DNA of 64,000 nt, taken from NCBI GenBank assembly GCA_039704465.1, contig JASFAU010000013.1:992001-1056000 (forward strand), in the 5' to 3' direction. Below are positions 21,312 through 33,433 of the stretch, one piece after another. Source of the stretch: Plasmodiophora brassicae. Its lineage: Eukaryota > Endomyxa > Phytomyxea > Plasmodiophorida > Plasmodiophoridae. Made by a program: the position numbers and the translations under genes. The notes beneath the pieces were generated by a model. That model saw nothing but the letters and a program-made list of their open reading frames with translations. It searched no databases and was not told where the DNA came from. Each line of letters starts with the position of its first letter. Position 1 is the first letter of the stretch.

Positions 21312-24300
21312 GGAATGGCCTACCGCAAGCGATGGGGAAATCGCTTCGGAAACTCGTCAGAAGATATAGGGACGTTTGGCGTATGAGCATTGGACCTGAT
21401 GGTCCAGCCAGGGTTACACCATTTGTCACGGAGCTGAAACCGGATGCGGAACCTTACAGGTGCCGAGCCAGAAAGTACAGTATGGAGGACAGTGCTTTCA
21501 TGGAGGAATTCGTCGCCCAATTGAAGAAGTATGGCCTAGTCGTTGAAAACTACAACGCGAAGTGGGCTTCACCGGTGGTGGTGGTGACGAAGCCAGGGTG
21601 CGGAAAGCGGTTCTGTGTTGATCTCAGAGCTGTTAATGCCAAATGTGTCGCCGTGGCGTGGCCTATGCCACATCAGGAGGCGATACTCAGGAACCTGGCA
21701 GGCTCGAGGTTCTGGTTTAAGCTAGACGCGTTCAAAGGCTTCTGGATGATGCCGCTGGATGAAGCGTGTCAGGAGATCTTCTCCTTCATGACAGATAAGG
21801 GGGTGTATAAGCCAACGAGGTCGATGCAGGGGGGAATGAACTCCGCCCCTCAGTATCAAGGGAGGATGTTTGAGGTGTTCGGGGAACTTATGTTCCACAA
21901 ACTAATCATATGGATCGATGATCTAATGGGGCATGCCCAAAGGGAGGATGATTGGTTCCGAACGTTGGAACGGACTCTGATGCTAGCCGAACGGCACAGC
22001 ATCAAGTTCAACGTGGAGAAGTGTGAGCTCTTCACAACAGAGGTTCGGTTCTGTGGAAGGATATTCACGCCAGAAGGGGTAAGGCACGATCCTGCTAGGA
22101 TTGAGGCTTTAATAGCGATACCACAGCCGAGGACGGCAAGGGACTTGCAACAATTCCTTATGGCAACTCAGTGGATGAGTAGGTCCATCCCTGAGTACAA
22201 CAGGAAGGTACACCTGTTACAGAGGATATACGAGGATGCCATGAAGGACCAACCTGGCAGGACGAAAGCCATTGCCAGGAGGGTGCGATTGTGCAAATAT
22301 GGATGGTCACCCGAACATGCGCTGGCATTCGAGAAACTGAAGATGGCAGTGGCGGACACGGTCCAACTAGCGTACCCGCGAAAGGACCGGATCCAATGCC
22401 TATTCTCAGATGCAAATGAGGTTAACAGCGCGGCGGTAGTCACACAGATTCCGCCTGAGGACTTGGGTAAACCAGTGCATGGGCAGCGACATGAACCGCT
22501 GGGTTTCGTCGGACACAAGTTCGCGGGCCCAGAGCGGAACTGGTCCACGGTGGAGAAGGAAGGGTTCGCGATCAAGGATGGGATTGACAAACTGGACTAT
22601 CTCGTTACAACCAACGAGCAGTTTCGTTTGTTTAATCATAGGAATCTCGTGAGGATATTCTCACCAACGGACGTGTCAAAGCCAACGGCGCAGAAACTGC
22701 AACGATGGGCACTGGACATACAGAGGGTCAACTACGTCATTGAACACATTGCGGGGGAGGACAATGTGTGGTCGGATCTTATGACGCGGTGGGGTGCACC
22801 GGACGGTGGGCCTGATGACCAGCACCTAGAGGTACGCACGATCAGGAGGATAACGCTTCAAATTGAGGACGGATATCGGGTACGGCCGTTACAAAGGAAG
22901 GAATTCCAATGGCCGACCGTGGACGAAATCCGTAAGGCTCAGAGGAAATGGCTCAGAGGAACGAAACGACCGAAGAATGGTGATGATCTCTTCGTCACAG
23001 GGAAGGGACAGGTGATCATACCAGACGAATGCAACGAGCTGAAACTGCAGCTATGCGCTATTGCTCATGCGGGCGGAAACAGTGGGCATCTAGGACTGAA
23101 GGCCTCGTTGAGGAAGTTGGGGAGTTCTGCCATTTGGGCACACTGCGATGAGGACATGAGGACGTTCTGCAACGCGTGTTTGAACTGTCTACCGACAAGG
23201 GGCGGGGTTAGGATTCCCAGGCCATTGGGAACAGCTGTTCATGGTGTTAGGCCGAATCAGGTGATTCACTTGGATTGGCTATACATGATGGCGGCTCAGA
23301 AGGGCGGAAGACATGATCTGCAATGGAACCTGATAATCAGGGATGATCTGTCTGGCATGGTCAAGATTACTCCTGACCATACACCCAATGCGGAAACCAC
23401 TGTAGAGGCACTGCTCGAATGGAGGGCTATCTTCGGAACGTTTGAGTTGATGGTGTCAGACATGGCGTCTTGCTTTCTGGCAAACGTTGTGAAGGAACTG
23501 GCGCGTCGATGTGGATTTGCTCATCACCCGACTGTTGCCTATGGGCATTACAGTAATGGATCAATTGAGGTGATCAACAGGAACTACTTGCAACTAGTCA
23601 GAGCACTTCTGTCTGAATTGCAGACAAATACGATTGGCCATGGTTGAACCACAACATTGAACACACGATCAATCACAGGTCGCAGGCGCGTACCAACGGG
23701 AATGCGCCAGTGACAGTGATGATGGGACGTCAACCAGACAACCCGCTGAAGCAAGTGTTCAAGAGGCCAGGGGATGAGAAGTATGGGGAAGCTACACTCT
23801 CAAAGGAGCATATTCAGGAGCTAGTCATGCAATTGCAGACGTCGCTGAATGAAATGCACAAGGGAGCAGTGCAGCAATCGAAGAAAATCCGAGCCGTACA
23901 CAGGAAGAGGAGCGACGCGTACCGACGAGCAACTGCACCGAACTTTCAGATCGGTGACTATGTACTCATCGGATTGCCTGAACCGGGTAAGGTTCCGGGC
24001 AAGAAGCTCTTTATGAAGTGGCGGGGCCTATATCAAATAACTGATATCCACGAGAACTACACCTACGAGGTGAGGAATATGTTCAATGAGACGGACACTC
24101 GAACCGTTCACGGGGACCGCGTTCGCCTCTCTATATGAACATGGCAAAGTGAATGCCACTGAGGAACTGAAGCGACAGATGGATTATGACAATGAGCGTT
24201 TCGCCATTGAAGTCTTCAAGGACTGCAGGCACAGTCCGGAGACAGGGGAATTGGAATTGTTGATCGGATGGAAGGGTTTCTCTGAAGCGGAGGATTCATG

Positions 24301-24430
24301 GGAGCCAATCTGCAGGTTGGCGATGGATGTACCGAAGCTGGTGAAGGCACATGCCGCCAGGATGAGGAAGGAGAAACATCACCTTGCTGATGAGGTTAAG
24401 GAGTTACTTAAGGCGGAAGGAGTCCAGTAG
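21284..24430 (+). pseudogene. gypsy RT-RNaseH-integrase-chromodomain (frameshifted)
   Basis: RT has KLDAFKGFWMM and catalytic LIIWIDDLMGH. RNase H has FSDANEVNSAA and EHIAGEDNVWSD. Integrase has a zinc domain (HAGGNSGH then CLNC), IHLDWLYMM, SDMASCF and NGSIEVINRN. The frame is lost at about 23630 (needed reading: TIDWPWLNHNIEH) and again at about 24130 before the chromodomain (FAIEVFKDCR, GWKGFSEAEDSWEP), which ends at 24430. These two single-base shifts disable the copy. The WIDD active site is shared with the element at 3662-9887. Confidence 0.88.
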
Positions 24431-24626
24431 GCTAGTCATGCTTTTTCCCGGATGCGCGCTGGGTTATTTTAATGCCGACGGCCATGTGACGACAGAAGCC
24501 AAAACTGTGTTCTACGAAGATTGAGACTTAATTATGTTAATTAGACTATATTAAGGAGAAGACATGATTAGGATACACCACCACTGAAGACACCTGCAAG
24601 GAGGAGCATTTCGTTGAAGGGGGGAA

Positions 24627-24800
24627 TGTGCCGTCCAAGCTATAAGACAAGAATAGCTGTGATCCGGCTAGGCCGCCCTAAGAATGACGGACATGCACGG
24701 AGTGCGCACGGAGTCCGCACGGCGTCCGTGGGAGCTGCAGGTCGGGGACAGAGACGATTATACTACACGGCTGATATACCATCACCGTTGGGACGTCACA
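24627..24800 (+). repeat. 3' LTR of the second gypsy element
   Basis: The 174-base match to 19544-19719 follows a long purine tract and is followed by the target copy CGAC. Confidence 0.93.
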
Positions 24801-26440
24801 CGACGCCCAGGAAGCACACCGGCTTGTCGAGTTCATGCTCCTCGACGACGCGGTTGCCGCCGATGGTCAGGGCTTGCGATACCGGCGGCGTGGCGGGCGA
24901 CGACGTCCTGGGTCTGGATACGGTCGATTTGGATGCGTTCCATTCCAGCTCGTGGCGCTCCGCGTAGTCCTGACACAGGTCCATCATGGCCTGGGCCATC
25001 TCGTCGGTGAATACATGTTGGAGTGTGTCATCGGCATAGAATTGACAGGGCTCCGGGATGGTGTCGATCATGGGGCACTCGTCACCGAAACGCGACACGA
25101 TTAGGTACGACAGGTCGTCGATCAGGACGTTGAACAGGTCGAGAGAGGCGATGGCGCCCTGGAAGAGCCCGACGAGGGCGGCGATGCGCTGGGAGTGCTG
25201 CCCGTCCATGGCGATGATAAAGTGGCAACCGTCGAACAGGGCCTGCAGCACGGCGATGACATGAGCGGGTACGCCTCGTCTCCGTAGCTTCGAGTACACG
25301 TGAACGCGGCGCGCGCTGTCGTACGCCTTCCTCATGTCGAGGAGACGTGACGCCCAGTAGGACGTGGGCTCGTCCGCCACCCATACGGCTTCCGGGACGC
25401 CGATGCCTCGTCGGAACCCGAACTGCAGGTAATGCATCTGCAGCCATCCCTTCAGGTGCATGTACGTGACGAGGCACGTCTCGTACGCCTTGCGGAGGTG
25501 GGACTGCAGCGCGATGCCGCTCCAGTTGGACGGGTCGGCGGGGTCGGTGTTGCGCTTATGGACTGGGACGACGAGCGCTGAGCGCCACTCGGACGGCACG
25601 AGCTGCACAGTGTACATGCACGTGCACATGCAGGAGATCCAGGGGCCGGCGGCATCCGGGTCACACTTCAGGAGGTCCATCGGTATGTTGTCATCCACTC
25701 ATGGCGCTTGATGATGGCGCTGACGACAGCAGGGCCGAACGCGTGGCGCTCCTCGTCATCCAGGTCGCTGGAGCTGCGCGGGGATCGCATGCGCGGGCCG
25801 TCGTCCACGCCCGTCTTCTTGAAGACCGCTTTCCAGTGGTCGGCGAATTCCTCGATGGACGGGCGCTGGCGCCTGGGCTTGAGCTGCGACGAGGCCGAGA
25901 AGACACGGCGCATCGAGTGCAGGTAGTAGCGCAGGTCGCAGCGTTGCAGCGCCTGCCAGTCGGCCGGGCGCATCGATGCTGAGTGGCCACGCTTCGATCT
26001 GGAGCTCTTCCGCAGGCGATGTCCTCGAGGACGGCTCGGAAAACGGCAGTAGTATGGCGGTAGAGGCTGTCGACGGCCTCCTGAAGGGTGTCGACTGGCT
26101 GGTCGGCGATGTCGTCGAAATCCAGCGTAGCGTCCATCCACAGGGCACGAAAGTAGTTGTACGCCGGGGCCAGCAGGACTGATCAGGCGGGGCGATCGTC
26201 AGGATCGGCGAACATCCTGCGCGCCAAAGAATAACGGGACGGGTCGGTGCGTTCCGGCACGACGACGTCGCATGCAATGACCAGCATGCGATGCGATGTG
26301 CCCACCGGCGCACTGACGACGCTCAGGCTGGCAGCGTCAAGCCCGCGAGTCATGGCCCGGTCGACGACAAATCAGCGAGCCGTCAGGCGTGACGAAGGTC
26401 CATCGACGAGGATCGCCGCAGAGCGAGTAAGCTATGGGAC

Positions 26441-27074
26441 TGGCTCATCATCGAAATGGTTTCGAGGTTTGGAGAAATGGCTTGGAGGTTAGGATTGAGC
26501 TGCGCTGGAAGGCAGCGCCCGCCCGTAGCTGACCGTCGTCCCCGTCTACAGACAATTCGTCTTGTCCTGAGCGATATTCAAGATGTTGTCACGCGACGCC
26601 CACCAACGGCTCGCCCTCATGTAGTTCTCATTCGAGGTGCCTGGGAAGTGTTCAGGGAATTCGCGAATTGTCCTGCCGAACAGGCTTCTTTGCCATGAGC
26701 AGCGTCGTCGCTGACCATATCCACGATACCACCTTCATCCGCGTCTGCTGCGTCGACACTTGCTGCAGCTCCGCTTCCGGCCGTCACTTATTTCTGGTAC
26801 CTCATCACCAGTTTCGACCTCTTCTTCTGATTGTCGAACTTCCGGAGCACCATCTGGTTGCTGTCTTGAGCCGCCAGATATCCCGCTCGTCCTCTGATGA
26901 TTAGTCATTATCGTCGCGCTGTTGCTGTGCACGTGCAAACGCGGCTACAATCGGTGATGCGGAGAAGACAGGCGTTGCTGGAATCGCGTGGCCCTCGTCC
27001 TGAGAAACCTGGCAATCGCGCGCGTATATGTAGTCTGTTAGAGCATCTCCACCCGTTGTACCTAAACATGTTAG
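26441..27074. other. Spacer without recognisable gene
   Basis: No frame with motifs on either strand. The minus frame at 26735-26938 is polar and short. It lies between the truncated LINE 5' end and a decayed hAT end. Confidence 0.45.
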
Positions 27075-27243
27075 TACGGTAGTACAATGTCAATGACAGT
27101 CAGTACAGGACCGGTCCTGCGACAGCGGTCTTGGTCCTATCGGTCCGAGATGTGATCGGTCCAGTCCGATCCGGTCCCTATACTGTCTGCTCGGTCCCAC
27201 AAAGTCTGGTCCATCTCCTGAGGGGACCGTGCCCACCCCTACC
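27075..27243 (-). mobile_element. Decayed end of the GGACC-type hAT family
   Basis: About 170 bases resemble the complement of 50554-50790. Shared features in order are CAATGTCAATGACAGTC, GGTCCTATCGGTCCGAGA, TGATCGGTCC and the terminal GGACCGTGCCCACCCCTA. It is a diverged solo end with no transposase. The left limit is approximate. Confidence 0.7.
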
Positions 27244-27367
27244 ACCTGGAACCAAAACCGCGCAGCTTCGGTTTGGTTCAGGGTTTCTGGTTCGAAACCA
27301 ACCCGCGCCGACCCCTAGTGTGGATTCGCCAACTGCCGTGGGAACACCATCCAATAGAATGGGTGAT

Positions 27368-27940
27368 TTATTCATCTTCACGGCCGTCCTGTGACACGTC
27401 AATGGGTACTTGACATTCTGGGCAGGCCGTTTTGCCCTGTGCAATCCACAAGCCCCAGCACCTTCGGCAGGCGACGTGCTGACAAGGCTTCGATCTCACT
27501 GGCATCTGCGCAGGCGACCAGCAAATCTGGCAAATGCCAGTCGTATCGCTGTCCCCCGTCTGCTCGACGTCTGCGCCGATGACAGCCTCTTGGTCATCGA
27601 AAGCGACTGCCGTGCCGTACGCTTTTACGAACAGGACTCGTGCAGCGGCTCCGATTTGATCTGGCGCCGGCGCGGATGTTGTCACCAACGCCAACGGTCT
27701 TTCAGACGTCAGCCGGCCTAAGGCACAGTTCCTGTGTCAGCTCTACAGGATGGCCCACAGATCGATCCTCGACGAATAGGTCGCACTCCACTGTCCTCGA
27801 AGATCGGCGACTTTCGGTTTAGTCACATAGCCGCCACGCTCGGCATTGAAGTGCACTGTGAACAGCCCGGCATCAGCTATCGGGATGCATTCGGCAATAT
27901 GGTCAGCGATGGCGCCGCCTCTCGACGTCGTCGTCAGCAT
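27368..27940 (-). CDS. RING-finger protein (two exons)
   Basis: Exons 27747-27940 and 27368-27698 join across a 48-base GTAGAG..GAAAG intron in phase, giving 174 residues. The second exon carries a C3HC4 RING: CQIC, CQHVACRRC and CPEC with normal spacing. The 60 residues before the join show no domain. RING proteins are usually E3 ubiquitin ligases, recruiting a charged E2. An acidic run (GREDE) ends the protein. The RING is clear; exon 1 is less certain, and further upstream exons cannot be excluded. Confidence 0.65.
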
Positions 27941-28082
27941 TCTTAGAAATGCATAGGTAGATCAGATCGGGCGGTACACACAGCATCGACCGCGTCCAAA
28001 TATCCGAAAGGCCATCTTAACGGGAAGTGTGCAGCAACCGTGCTTGCATTGGGTGTTTATCGTTACGCGAGATATAGCGGTT

Positions 28083-29346
28083 TCACAGTTGTGGACTCAA
28101 GTTCGTCTCCTCCTCGCGACATAGCTGCCTATACCTGACGATTGTTTCCCGTTTCAACGACCCGACACGTTTGAAGGCCGCCTGAAGGAACGTATCACAA
28201 TCGTACTGGTCTTTGCCGATCCGAGTTAGGGCCCGTATCATCTGAGGCGAATCCGTACAGGCCAGCATGTCATCGCTGTGCATTTTCAGCAGCGCTAGGC
28301 CCACGCGGAACAGGATCTTGTCGCCTTCGACCAGGAAGCAGTCCCAGACGCGAAGCACGGTCTCAATAGGGAGCGTGTTGACGAACAGGCACAGGAACCA
28401 TCCGACGCAGACAACTGTGATATCGACACGGTGCCGCCGCAAGGCCTCATCGATCTCCGGCAACTTCTTCGTGACCAGGCGGCGCAGGACGCCAATCTCG
28501 ACGCGGCACCCGAGCAGGCTCTGGTCATAGAAATCGCGAGGCAGGATGCGCTCGACGATCGCGACCATCATCCAGAAGGCCATCTCCGGGGCGTACAGCA
28601 GGTTCAGCAGACCGGCTAGGAAGTTCATCGACTGCGAATACCCAATGTGTGGGTTGCGGGCGGCGAACGCCAACAGGCAGTGGCGCAGCGCCCGAATGCC
28701 CTCGTCGGTCCGGTAGAACGGATGGTTCTGCACACCACAGCGAATCGACACGGTCAGATGCGCGCGCGTTCCTGCCGTACGCGTATCCTGCACTGGTCGG
28801 CCGGACCGCGCACGTACCGGGAACGTTCGTCGCAGGTCCTTGTCGATCTGGTCCATGGCGCTGGATCGCGTCGCTGTGGCCCGTTCGACGAGCCGGGCGT
28901 ACTCGCCGGGGTTCTTCGCCAGCAGGGCGGGCGCCGAGCAGGCGACCGCCCATAGGCGTGGCCGCAGATTGCTGGGGATGCCCTTCCGTACGTGGGACTG
29001 CCCACACGATATAGCCCGATCCGTTAGGTACTGGCGGGTCATCGTGCCGCTCCATGAGGCGCGGCATGCGACGCGCGCACGCACACACACGCACCTTCAG
29101 CTGCTGTAGATCCTGGACGGACAGGCGGTCGACCGGTACGCCCGCCCATCGCCTCGCCTGGCGGACCCGGCTGGCGCGATACTGCTCCGCCCAGCGCCGG
29201 CGCTTCTCGTGACGCTCGCGCGCATTGTACCTGTCGGACGTCTGCGACTCGGGCGACACGGGCACGAGGTCGTTGTCGCTGTCGGGGTCGTCGAACCCCA
29301 ACCCGTCCTGCTCGTGCCACGACGGCGGACAACAGGCGGATGTCAT
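28083..29346 (-). CDS. TBC-domain Rab GTPase-activating protein
   Basis: Exons 29095-29346, 28818-28997 and 28083-28727 keep phase and give 358 residues. After a polar N-terminus come the TBC motifs: RKGIPSNLRPRLW, the arginine-finger motif IDKDLRRTFP, the glutamine-finger motif GYSQSMNFLAG (usually YxQGMN; here Gly is Ser) and the late motifs WDCFLVEGDKILFRVGLALL. TBC proteins stimulate GTP hydrolysis by Rab GTPases in membrane traffic; both catalytic fingers are present. The introns (97 and 90 bases) are among the longest here. The start is the first ATG of the open exon. The gene is divergent from the Nup133-like gene, 348 bases away. Confidence 0.85.
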
Positions 29347-29694
29347 GCGGGAGACGCGCGGCGGGCCACACTGGCCAGCATGACGACCAGGGCGGCGGCA
29401 CGGGCGCAGTGTGACCGCATGCAGGCGGACAGTGCGAACGGCGTGCAGACCGGCCACCAGGGAGGGGGGGGGGCGGGGGCGGCATCCAGTCGACCCGGTC
29501 CTCACCTAGACCTGCACACAGGCAGGCGCAGGGGGGCAGTGCAACGTTCGTACGTACCTACATAGTACATACATAGCAGGCAGGCAGTACGGGGCCATGA
29601 CCAACCCATGGGGCGTCGTCGGGGCGCGGGCGGCGCACATCGCCACGGAGTTGCCGCCTGAACGCCGCTCGTTGCCGCGCCGCCGGATGCCATC
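29347..29694. promoter_or_regulatory. Divergent intergenic region with a long G run
   Basis: This is the shared 5' region of the TBC gene (minus) and the nucleoporin gene (plus). It holds an uninterrupted run of ten or so G followed by further G blocks near 29461-29480. Repeated GTACGTACCTACATAGTACATACATAG lies at about 29548-29574 in part. No TATA box was recognised. Promoter function is inferred from position only. Confidence 0.4.
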
Positions 29695-32600
29695 ATGTCC
29701 TCCTTCCTGCGCACCGGGTCACACGCGCTCGCATCGCCTGGCAAACCGCCCCTGATCGGGTCGTCGTCGTCGTCGTCGTCGCCAACGCCGCCCACGCCGC
29801 CGCCCACCACCACCACCGCCGTTAGCAGGACGCCGGGCCGGTCGCGCCGTCCGACCGGCGCCGGCGCCGCCGCCGCCGCCCTGGACCGCAACGAGTTCCG
29901 CGTCGTCGAGGTCGTCGCCCCGTGCCCGTCGATCGTCCGACAGACGATCAGGTCGGCGCCGTCGATCGCGTCCGTGTCGGCGCGCCTGCACCCGTCCGGG
30001 TACGCCGTCGTCGTCAGCCCGACCCGCCTCGTCGTCTGGAACGCCTGCCGACCCGACGAGCCGGCGCTCGCCATCACGCTGGACGACGCGAGCGGCGGCG
30101 GCGACGATGACGCGCCGGAACCCGCCGCCGCAGACCGCGTCGCCCTGATCTACGACCGCCCCGTCGAGCAGCGCACGTGCACCGGGTTGCTGTACGCGCG
30201 GGCGCACGGCCACGTCGTCTACGTGGGCGACCTGCAGGGGGCGGGCGCCTCCGCCGCCCGCCACCTGCGCCTCGACCTGCACGACAGGTACGTGCCACGG
30301 GTGTTTGTGCCCACCTCCACCTCGCCCGCCCGCTGACCGTTTCGTCGGCGTGCCTGCCCCACAGCGAGACGGTCACCGTCGTCGAGATGGTCAACGCGCG
30401 CCTCTTCCTGCTGGGCACGTCGCAGAACCGCCTCGTGCAGGTCGACGTCGGCCGCGAGTCCGGCGGCGCGCTCGACGCCCACGTCGTCGTCGTCGCTGGC
30501 GGCGGCGACGGCCACCGCCGGGCATCGATGCTGACGCGCGTCGTCACGGCCCTGGCCCCGCTGTCGTCGTCGTCGGCGTCGTCGTCGTCGTCGTCGGACC
30601 TGCTCCCGTACCTGTCGCTGTGCAGCCCGGCGCCGCTGACGGCCCTGGCCCTGACGCCGACGACGATCAGCGAGGTGGCCGCCAGCGAGACGGGCGCCTG
30701 GTCCGTCGCCTGGTCGACGTCGGCGCCCGTCGACGACATGGCCCTGGCGCCGAACCTGTCCGCCTGCCACCTGGTCGACCTGGCCTGCGTCCGCCACCGG
30801 GTCGTCGTGCTGACCGCCGCCCGGTACGGGCCGCTGAACCGCACCCGGTACGCGGTCGCCCTGTACGACCGGCGGGCCGGCGCCGGCCTCGTGCCCGTCC
30901 ACCGCGCCTGCCCGATCGACGCGTTCGACACGGACGACGACGACGGCAGCAGCGGCGGCAACGATGACGATGACGGCCAGACGCACGGGTGGGGCGGTCG
31001 GGCGGCCCGCGTCGACCTGTCCGACCAGGACCCAGCGCTGGCCTTCGTCTACGGGCGCCGCTCCGTCGCCATCGTCGACCTGTCGACGGGCGCCAGCGAC
31101 TGCGTCCGGTTCGACGACGGCCTGCTGGGCGGCGGGCGCTGCCGGGACCATCGCGGGTGCTTCTTCGTGTCGGCCGCCCATGGCGTCGTCTGCGTGCGCC
31201 TGGCGCGAGGCCCGCCCACCACCGCGATCCTCCACGAGCGACCTGGCGCCGCCCTCGGCCTGCCCAGCGCCTTCACCGCCTTCCAGCAGGCGCGCATCGC
31301 CAACTGCCGCGCCCTGCTCGCCCCCTTGCTCACGTCGGCGTCGCTGGCCGACGACGTCGAGCGCATGTCGACGGCGATCGTCGACGGCGGCGACACACCG
31401 CTGGCCGACCGCCAGGCCCGGCACACCGCCTTCTGCGAGTTCCTCCGGTCGATGCCGTCGTCGCCCGGCGCCGCCGCCACCGCCGACAACGACGGCAACA
31501 TCTGGGCGCGCCTGCCGCCCGGCACCCGGTCGACGCTGCGGGCGCACGCCGACGCCCTCGACCTGGCCCTGGCGACGCAGGCGATCGTGGGTGCGCCCGC
31601 CGCCCAGTTCCCCGAGGTGGTGCCGGGCGCCCGGCCCCGCTTCGACGCCGTCCGCCGCCGGGTCCTGCGCCGGGCCCTACGAGCCGCCGGCCTGCCCGCG
31701 CCCGACACCGCCCGCGTCGAGGACGTGTTCTTCGCGCGCGTCTCCCAGTTCACCGACGTCCTGCCCGGCCTCGTCGACGCGCTGGGCGACGCGCCCGACG
31801 ACCAGCTGGACGTCGCCCTGCAGGTCGTCTTCGTCTGCCGGGTCGTGCGCGTCGTCTTCAGCGTCGCCGACGAGAACGCCGACCAGCAAGCGGCGCCCGA
31901 CCCGACCTCCTGGATGTTCACCGGGCGCGTCCGTGCCGCGCTGCGCGCGCTGCTGACGCACCTGGCGCGCCTGCCCGCGTCGACCGGGGGCGCCGGCGTC
32001 GTCCAGCCCGGTTTCGTGGCCAGCGCCTACTTCCACGTGGCGTCGATCCTGTGCGGCACCTACCTCAGCGAGAGTGGCGCGAACCCGTGCGCCGCCGGGG
32101 CCGACCTCGACGCCGTCTACAAGCGCGACCGCGACCAGGCCGGCCAGGTACGCGCCGCCTGTGTACTGTGTGTGCGTACGTGCGCCCTGATGACGTGTGC
32201 GCGTGGCACCTCAGACGCTGCTGTCGCTCTGCGCCGCTGAGGGCGTCGCTGCTGCTGCTGCTGATGCTGGTGACGGGCGCCCGGCGTCCCCGTCGGCCCG
32301 CTTCGAGCTGGCGTTCGCGTTCGGCGAGCGCTTCGCCGACCTGTCGCTGCTGGCGCAGCTGTGCGCCCGGTGCGCGCGCGCCGACCGCGCCGACGCGTAC
32401 CTGCGGGAGCACGGGCGCCCGTACGGCCTGGCGACGCTGGCCGTCCTGCTGCAGGCGCGCCGGTACGACGACGTGATGCGCTGGGCGGCCGTGCACCCGG
32501 ACTGGGTCGGCGACGTCCTCGCCGACCACCCGCTGCTGGCCTGGGTGCCCGACCTCGACCGCGGCGACTACGCGACGGCGTCGGCCGCCCTGAAGCGCGT

Positions 32601-33225
32601 CGCCGACGACGACCACGTCGCCCTGCGCCTGCGCCGCGCCTGCAACGCCCTGTCCAAGCTGGCGTACCTGACGTCGGCCCGCGACGACGACGATGACGCC
32701 GAGCTCGCCGACCTGAACGCGCAACGTGCCGTCCTGGACGCGCAGGGCGTGCTGCGCGCCGGCGACAGCGTCGTCGTCAGCGGCCCGGAGCGCATCCGTC
32801 GCCTGATCGGGCAGGGGCGCGCGGCGTCCCCCGCCGACGTTGCCGACGCGTCGCTGGTCGCCGCCGCCCGCCTGATCCGGATGACGGGCGAGGGCGACGT
32901 CGCCGACCTGCTCGGCGCCGTCGTGGGCGTCGACGGCGACACGGTCGCGTCGCTGGCCGCCCCGTTGCGCTTCGCGACGGGCACGACGGAGCAGGCCGTC
33001 GAGCAGGTCGGCGCCGGCCGCTGCCTGACCGGGCGCGTCCTGCGCGAGCTGGCCCAGGGCCTGGACGACCGCGGCGCCGACGCCCTGCTCGACGTCGTCG
33101 CCCGCTTCGTCGACACGCTGCCCGGCGAACCGTCCGCCGCCGACCTGGGCCCGGTGCTGAACGCGCTCGCCCGGTACGCCGTCGCCGAGGGGCGCCGTCG
33201 CGGGCGCCCGGCCCCCGCCCCGTGA
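29695..33225 (+). CDS. Nup133-like nucleoporin
   Basis: Exons 29695-30287, 30365-32147 and 32215-33225 keep phase and give 1,128 residues, close to the usual length of Nup133. A Ser/Pro/Thr-rich start (residues 1-60) precedes a predicted beta-propeller half (blade-like strands such as YAVVVSPTRLVVWNA and RSVAIVDLSTG). The C-terminal half is helical and contains the Nup133-type stretch HPLLAWVPDLDRGDYATAS followed by ALSKLAYL. Nup133 belongs to the Y-complex scaffold of the nuclear pore. Long Ser and Asp runs come from GTC/GAC repeats. Assignment rests on architecture and the C-terminal motif; Nup155-like proteins share the fold, so it is likely but not certain. Confidence 0.68.
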
Positions 33226-33433
33226 TACACGACAACGACAAACGATACGCGCGCGTACCTACGTTCGTACAAACCGGGCGGACGACGAGGGAACGACGAC
33301 GACGACAGGCGCAACGCCAGTGCTGTGTATCCTGGTGGCGATGATGATGATGATTGGCGCGTCTGGCAACAGCAGGAGGCAGGCCGGACGCGCTGCCCGG
33401 GGCCCCCGACCGTCGTCGTTGTTGTTCGGCGCC

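Larger units (their letters stand above)
19544..24800 (+). mobile_element. Ty3/gypsy chromovirus inserted in the LINE
   Basis: The LTRs are 19544-19719 (176 bases) and 24627-24800 (174 bases). They differ visibly only near the start (TGTGCCGGCTCC against TGTGCCGTCC). A purine tract GAAGGGGGGAA (24616-24626) precedes the 3' LTR. The target duplication is CGAC (19540-19543 and 24801-24804), possibly five bases. Orientation is opposite to the LINE. Nearly identical LTRs point to a young insertion, yet pol is broken. Confidence 0.92.
19142..26400 (-). pseudogene. LINE endonuclease-reverse transcriptase ORF (broken)
   Basis: The end of an AP-type endonuclease is visible near 26250-26400 (TFVTPDG, then FVVDRAMTRGLDAASL in another frame). 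The linker (about 25700-26140) changes frame at least once. RT is open at 24801-25698: LVPSEWRSALVVPVHKR, HYLQFGFRRGIG, LLDMRKAYDSA, LFQGAIASLDLF and the catalytic CQFYADDTLQ. After the gypsy insertion the frame continues MKNGRLDHRAQLASRTAKAE down to a stop at 19142. A similar frame resumes past that stop, which may be premature. The frameshifts and the insertion make it inactive. Confidence 0.82.
18936..26440 (-). mobile_element. Non-LTR retrotransposon (LINE), split by gypsy
   Basis: LINE sequence runs on the minus strand from about 26440 to 24801 and resumes at 19543 to about 18936. The parts join exactly when the gypsy element at 19544-24800 and one CGAC target copy are removed. It is 5'-truncated within the endonuclease region. 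No poly-A tail was seen. Confidence 0.8.

Noticed and set aside
30219..32476. Several long open frames on both strands over the nucleoporin gene
   Set aside because: Gly/Arg/Pro-rich shadows caused by high GC at third positions; only one frame spans the introns in phase and gives the expected length.
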